Below are positions 13,078-15,658 of a DNA stretch of 15,658 bases, in pieces. Position 1 is the first letter of the stretch; every line of letters begins with the position of its first letter. Source of the DNA: Clostridia bacterium. GTDB lineage: Bacteria > Bacillota > Clostridia > Oscillospirales > Acutalibacteraceae. The translations under genes were made by a program, and so were the position numbers. The notes beneath the pieces were generated by a model that saw only the letters and a list, made by a program, of their open reading frames with translations, searched no databases and was not told the DNA's origin. The stretch spans positions 1 to 15,658 of the forward strand of contig CAAEIM010000008.1 of assembly GCA_900755995.1 (NCBI GenBank). The letters are read 5' to 3'.

Positions 13078-13117
13078 CACTTTTTTTGAATTTTTTTAAA
13101 ATATTTTTTAATATTTT

Positions 13118-14116
13118 TTAATCGCTGAAATTCTTCTTAATTCTTACATCTTCCCCTATAAAATTAAGCCTTACGGCGTCGCCGTAAATTCTTGAAACAA
13201 ACCTCGGTGAGTAGGTTTTTTCAAGCTCGTTAATAGTCAGATTTGTGTTTATAATCAAAGGCATTCCAAGCAGCATTCTTGAATTGCAGAGATTGTAAAA
13301 CTGCGTTGTAGTAAATGGAGTAGCAAATTCAGTACCGAGGTCGTCAATGATCAGTAGGTCGCAGTGGGTGAGCATTTCGATATAGTCTGTATCATCATCT
13401 GTCTTTGAAAAATGCATTTTGCTCAGGGTTGATACGAGCATTGGCGCAGAAACATATATTACGCCAAAGCCACGCCTTGTGACTTCATTTGCAATGGCAA
13501 GTGAAAGGTGAGTTTTGCCAAGCCCTGTTCCGCCCCTCATAAGCAGGCTTTTAGAAGCTGTAGAAAAGGTTTTTGCATATTCAACGCAGTAATTAAAAAT
13601 TTTCTCCATTTTATCATACGGCACAAATCCGCTTTTTTCGTCTAAGCTGCGGCTGTATAAATCAAGATTAAAGCTTTCAAAGGTAGAAAGTCTGAGCGGC
13701 GCAGTGCGATTAAGCTCCTCGCAGGCAGTAGCCACCAAAAGCTTTTTAAAGCAGCGGCAATAAACGGTTTTTCCGTCCTTTTCAATATATCCCGTATCAC
13801 GGCAGTCGTTACAGTAATAGTGCGGCTCAAAGCAGTCTTCTTCATAGCCGTTCTGAACAAGCAGTCTTTTTACCTCAGACTGCATTGCAAGGCTTTTCTT
13901 TTTCAGTTCCTGAGTAGCTGTTTTGGCATCTCCGCCCTTTAAAACAGCACGGACAGCCAAAATACCGCAGGAAGAAATCTCTCTTTCAAGCGCTTCTATT
14001 TTCGGAACTTTTCTGTAAACCTCCGCCCTAACTGCGTCGGTCCTTCTCTCGGCATTTGTCCGTCTTTCTTCCATTTTTGCTTTTGTCAATCTATAGATTT
14101 CCTTGCTGTATCCCAT
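13118..14116 (-). CDS. DnaC/DnaI-like replicative helicase loader, AAA+ ATPase
   Basis: 332 residues. It loads or reloads the DnaB-type helicase on DNA in the primosome. A helical N-terminal region (1-95) precedes a four-cysteine zinc site (Cys102, 105, 120, 122; CNDCRDTGY...CRC), as in DnaI, then the AAA+ domain. Walker A GGTGLGKT is at 195-202, Walker B LLIIDD at 254-259, sensor NTN at 290-292 and an arginine-finger-like SRI at 308-310. Its start follows the dnaD-like stop by 13 bases with a GTGGTGA RBS; the two are clearly one operon. An IstB-type transposition helper is less likely: there is no transposase nearby, and the zinc site plus DnaD neighbour point to replication. Confidence 0.9.
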   Translation of the reverse strand: MGYSKEIYRLTKAKMEERRTNAERRTDAVRAEVYRKVPKIEALEREISSCGILAVRAVLKGGDAKTATQELKKKSLAMQSEVKRLLVQNGYEEDCFEPHYYCNDCRDTGYIEKDGKTVYCRCFKKLLVATACEELNRTAPLRLSTFESFNLDLYSRSLDEKSGFVPYDKMEKIFNYCVEYAKTFSTASKSLLMRGGTGLGKTHLSLAIANEVTRRGFGVIYVSAPMLVSTLSKMHFSKTDDDTDYIEMLTHCDLLIIDDLGTEFATPFTTTQFYNLCNSRMLLGMPLIINTNLTINELEKTYSPRFVSRIYGDAVRLNFIGEDVRIKKNFSD

Positions 14117-14129
14117 TTATTTCACCACA

Positions 14130-15152
14130 CTAAATACTGTCTATTGTATCTAATTTTTCTAAGTCGCTTATATTATATGAAGAATTTTTATTATTTCTAC
14201 TGCCCTGCTTAGGTTTATTCGGGCGGCTGTCAAATTTTTTCAAATCATCAACATTAAGAATACCGCTTGCGTTCCAACGCTTTAGTATTCCGTTTATGTA
14301 TCTGAAATCACAGCTACCCTTGCTGTCAACGCACCTCTCGTATGCCTCTCTGAGCATTTCAGACGAAAATTTCCAATCATTCACCCACATATCGGCGTAT
14401 TCAAGCTGCCTTTTTGTGGGCGAGCCTGTGTTTTTTAATCCAAAAGCACTTGAAACAATATTAAAGCTTTGGCTGGCACGGTGAGCCTGCTTAATTTTAC
14501 TTTCTGCCGCCTCAATGGAAAATACTCCTGCATCCGACCATGCAAGTCCGATAGTTTCTATCGCCCTTATGTTTGATTTATTAATGCTTATGCAGTAATG
14601 AATCAGCATTATAATTACCTCAACCGGCAGGCCGCAGGTGTTTTTCAGCAATAACAGTGACGATGCGTCGGAATTTGAGAGCGTTTTTCCGAGTGCTGTC
14701 TGAGCTTCGTTTACAAGCATTTTAAATTCTTTGTCAACTGCAAGCTGCTGGGCAACATAAACATAGTCAGGCCGCTGAGGTCTTACAGCAATTCTGGGAG
14801 GAGTATTTTCCTCTGCCCTTTCACCTTTAGGCTCTGCACTGACTGCCGAAACAGGCTTTTCTGTCGGTGCGGGATTTATTGGCTCAACTGTATGTTCGGG
14901 TACAAAAACTCCGTCATTTTTGCAGAAAATCCCTCTTGAAACCCAATACTCAACAGCTTCGGGAATATCTGTTTCATTAACTCCCGTTGCTTTGCTGATG
15001 TCGCTATTGTCAATGCTTTCTCCGCTGTGCCTTAAAAGATACAGCAGTATCTTCAGCTTAACACCGTCTGAAAACTTCAGTCCCTCGTCAACAACAGACG
15101 ATGGTACGGCAAATATTGAGTTCCACGCACCAAGATTAATTTTTATAGACAT
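14130..15152 (-). CDS. DnaD-domain primosomal protein
   Basis: 340 residues. A winged-helix N-terminal domain (about 1-88; LKILLYLLRHSGESIDNSDI, here in part) is followed by a Pro/Glu-rich linker (90-125), then two DnaD-like helical domains (about 133-210 and 228-293). The second carries the FRYINGILKRW form of the YxxxIxxxW motif needed for single-stranded DNA binding. A disordered Asn/Lys-rich tail follows (305-330). DnaD remodels DNA and helps recruit the helicase loader in Firmicutes replication restart. The RBS AGAGGT lies seven bases before the ATG. First gene of the dnaD-dnaC-like operon. Confidence 0.9.
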   Translation of the reverse strand: MSIKINLGAWNSIFAVPSSVVDEGLKFSDGVKLKILLYLLRHSGESIDNSDISKATGVNETDIPEAVEYWVSRGIFCKNDGVFVPEHTVEPINPAPTEKPVSAVSAEPKGERAEENTPPRIAVRPQRPDYVYVAQQLAVDKEFKMLVNEAQTALGKTLSNSDASSLLLLKNTCGLPVEVIIMLIHYCISINKSNIRAIETIGLAWSDAGVFSIEAAESKIKQAHRASQSFNIVSSAFGLKNTGSPTKRQLEYADMWVNDWKFSSEMLREAYERCVDSKGSCDFRYINGILKRWNASGILNVDDLKKFDSRPNKPKQGSRNNKNSSYNISDLEKLDTIDSI

Positions 15153-15226
15153 TTTATATACCTCTGACTACAGACTTTTTTAATTCCTGCCGCCGCTGTG
15201 CGGCATAATAACCTAAGTATAAGCCT

Positions 15227-15255
15227 ATTATAGCATACTAATTTCAAAATCGGAA
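15227..15255 (-). promoter_or_regulatory. Extended -10 promoter for the dnaD/dnaC-like operon
   Basis: On the minus strand, TGCTATAAT gives an extended -10 (TATAAT at 15227-15232), with a poor -35 (TTCCGA, 15250-15255) at 17-base spacing. In the roughly 70-base leader, TGCCGC/GCGGCA forms a six-pair hairpin (about 15188-15205) without a T tract, so it is not a terminator. Confidence 0.55.
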
Positions 15256-15273
15256 CATATTTTAAAAATTTAT

Positions 15274-15301
15274 AGATTTTTTTAAAGAAGTATGATAGAA
15301 T
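15274..15301 (+). promoter_or_regulatory. Possible extended -10 promoter for the TSCPD gene
   Basis: TGATAGAAT (TAGAAT at 15296-15301) has the TGn extension and one mismatch to TATAAT. No good -35 is seen (TAGATT at about 15274). The gene's RBS, GGAGGT, is at 15321-15326. Confidence 0.35.
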
Positions 15302-15335
15302 ACTGCTGAAATATTATTTTTGGAGGTCTTTCAAT

Positions 15336-15587
15336 ATGAAATATACATATGTGCCAAGAGGTGTTTGTTCAAGACAGATTAATCTTGAAATAAATGACGG
15401 AATCATAACTTCCTGCGAGTTTATAGGCGGCTGTGCAGGAAATACTCAGGGAATCTGCGCCCTTATCAAGGGAATGAACGCCGAGGAAGTTGTCAGCAGG
15501 CTGAGAGGAATTGACTGCCGCAGCAGAGGTACTTCCTGCCCCGACCAGCTTTCTAAAGCTATTGAAGAAGCACTTGAACTTGAATAA
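15336..15587 (+). CDS. TSCPD-domain protein (TIGR03905 type)
   Basis: 83 residues, with the signature TSCPD literally present at 67-70 plus Thr66-Ser region. Cysteines lie at 11, 27, 33, 41, 61 and 68 (GVCS, GGCAGN, GICAL, DCRSRGTSCPD). The TSCPD domain is also found at the end of some ribonucleotide reductases and is thought to be a metal-binding or nucleotide-related module. The free-standing form is common in clostridia and has no settled role. The RBS GGAGGT lies eight or nine bases before the ATG. No terminator is seen after it; instead the sequence soon enters the intron-like 3' end. Confidence 0.9.
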   Translation: MKYTYVPRGVCSRQINLEINDGIITSCEFIGGCAGNTQGICALIKGMNAEEVVSRLRGIDCRSRGTSCPDQLSKAIEEALELE

Positions 15588-15611
15588 AACGTATTATCAA
15601 TATAGCAGTAT

Positions 15612-15658
15612 ATAGTCGGGCAGGAAGCTGCCCATTAGTTGAGCGGCCGACCTCTCAC
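15612..15658 (-). mobile_element. Probable 3' end (domain VI) of a group II intron, cut by the window edge
   Basis: Read on the minus strand, the window starts GTGAGAGGTCGG. This matches the GTGAGAGG that follows domain V in many bacterial group II introns. A stem-loop follows (GCCGCTC with GGGCAGC, one mismatch and one wobble), and then CCTGCCCGAC near the 3' end, where the family usually reads CCTACTCGAT. Domain V and any reverse transcriptase would lie beyond the right edge and cannot be seen. The exact 3' boundary is uncertain (about 15611-15616). The call rests on memory of the motif. Confidence 0.5.

Noticed and set aside
13081..13117. Tandem repeat or origin-like AT tract after the dnaC-like gene
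   Set aside because: The A/T runs are irregular, with no DnaA boxes or iterons. An upstream promoter element is the simpler reading.
13118..14116. IstB transposition helper from an insertion sequence
   Set aside because: There is no transposase or terminal inverted repeats. The zinc site and dnaD neighbour point to a helicase loader.
1..15658. CRISPR array, prophage or defence island
   Set aside because: No regularly spaced direct repeats and no phage structural or defence genes are present. The lysozyme has a signal peptide and wall-binding domains and sits in a cellular operon.

Overview
The window looks like a chromosomal segment from an anaerobic, low-to-moderate GC Gram-positive gut bacterium, most likely Ruminococcus or a relative in the Oscillospiraceae. 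The evidence is a type I dockerin on a secreted leucine-rich-repeat protein, a DnaJ/TPR/Cys-rich protein beside a DUF5685 protein, a DnaD plus DnaC/DnaI-like pair, a DUF4358 lipoprotein, and a TSCPD protein. Promoters and ribosome binding sites (RBSs) are of ordinary Firmicutes type. The window cannot settle the species.

Layout: Position 1-74 (minus) is the 5' end of a probable proC, possibly frameshifted. Positions 121-4300 (minus) form a tight four-gene operon read from 4300 downward: DUF5685 protein, J-domain/TPR/Cys-rich protein, six-helix membrane protein, and a secreted GH24 lysozyme with SH3b and BIG2 domains. A divergent promoter region at 4301-4465 separates it from a HAD phosphatase (4466-5032, plus). 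A shared hairpin terminator follows, and then a convergent 807-residue BspA-type LRR-dockerin protein (5104-7527, minus) with its own strong promoter. Upstream of that are a strong terminator and a 23-cysteine protein of unrecognised function (7844-8686, minus).

Positions 8781-13004 (minus) read in order as follows: a near-consensus promoter, tRNA-Gln(CUG), hairpin, tRNA-Pro(CGG), hairpin, DUF4358 lipoprotein, hairpin, PcrA-type helicase, and a lipoprotein of the serine beta-lactamase-like family. The gaps after the hairpins leave little or no room for separate promoters, so readthrough is likely. Upstream of the tRNAs lies a dnaD/dnaC-like primosome pair (13118-15152, minus) with its own promoter. 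A divergent TSCPD protein (15336-15587, plus) follows. The last about 47 bases resemble the domain VI 3' end of a group II intron on the minus strand, cut by the window edge.

How the genes fit together: DnaD-like protein and helicase loader serve replication restart, and PcrA serves repair and transcription-replication conflicts. The lysozyme, the LRR-dockerin protein, the two lipoproteins and the six-helix protein are envelope or secreted functions. The most unusual points are an SH3b domain inserted inside the GH24 catalytic domain, a near-identical 119-residue tandem duplication in the LRR-dockerin protein, aspartate-rich motifs in the DUF5685 protein, and the chained terminators around the tRNAs. 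I found no CRISPR array, no prophage and no complete mobile element. Several ATG or GTG starts given by simple ORF calling were moved to the start that has a proper RBS.
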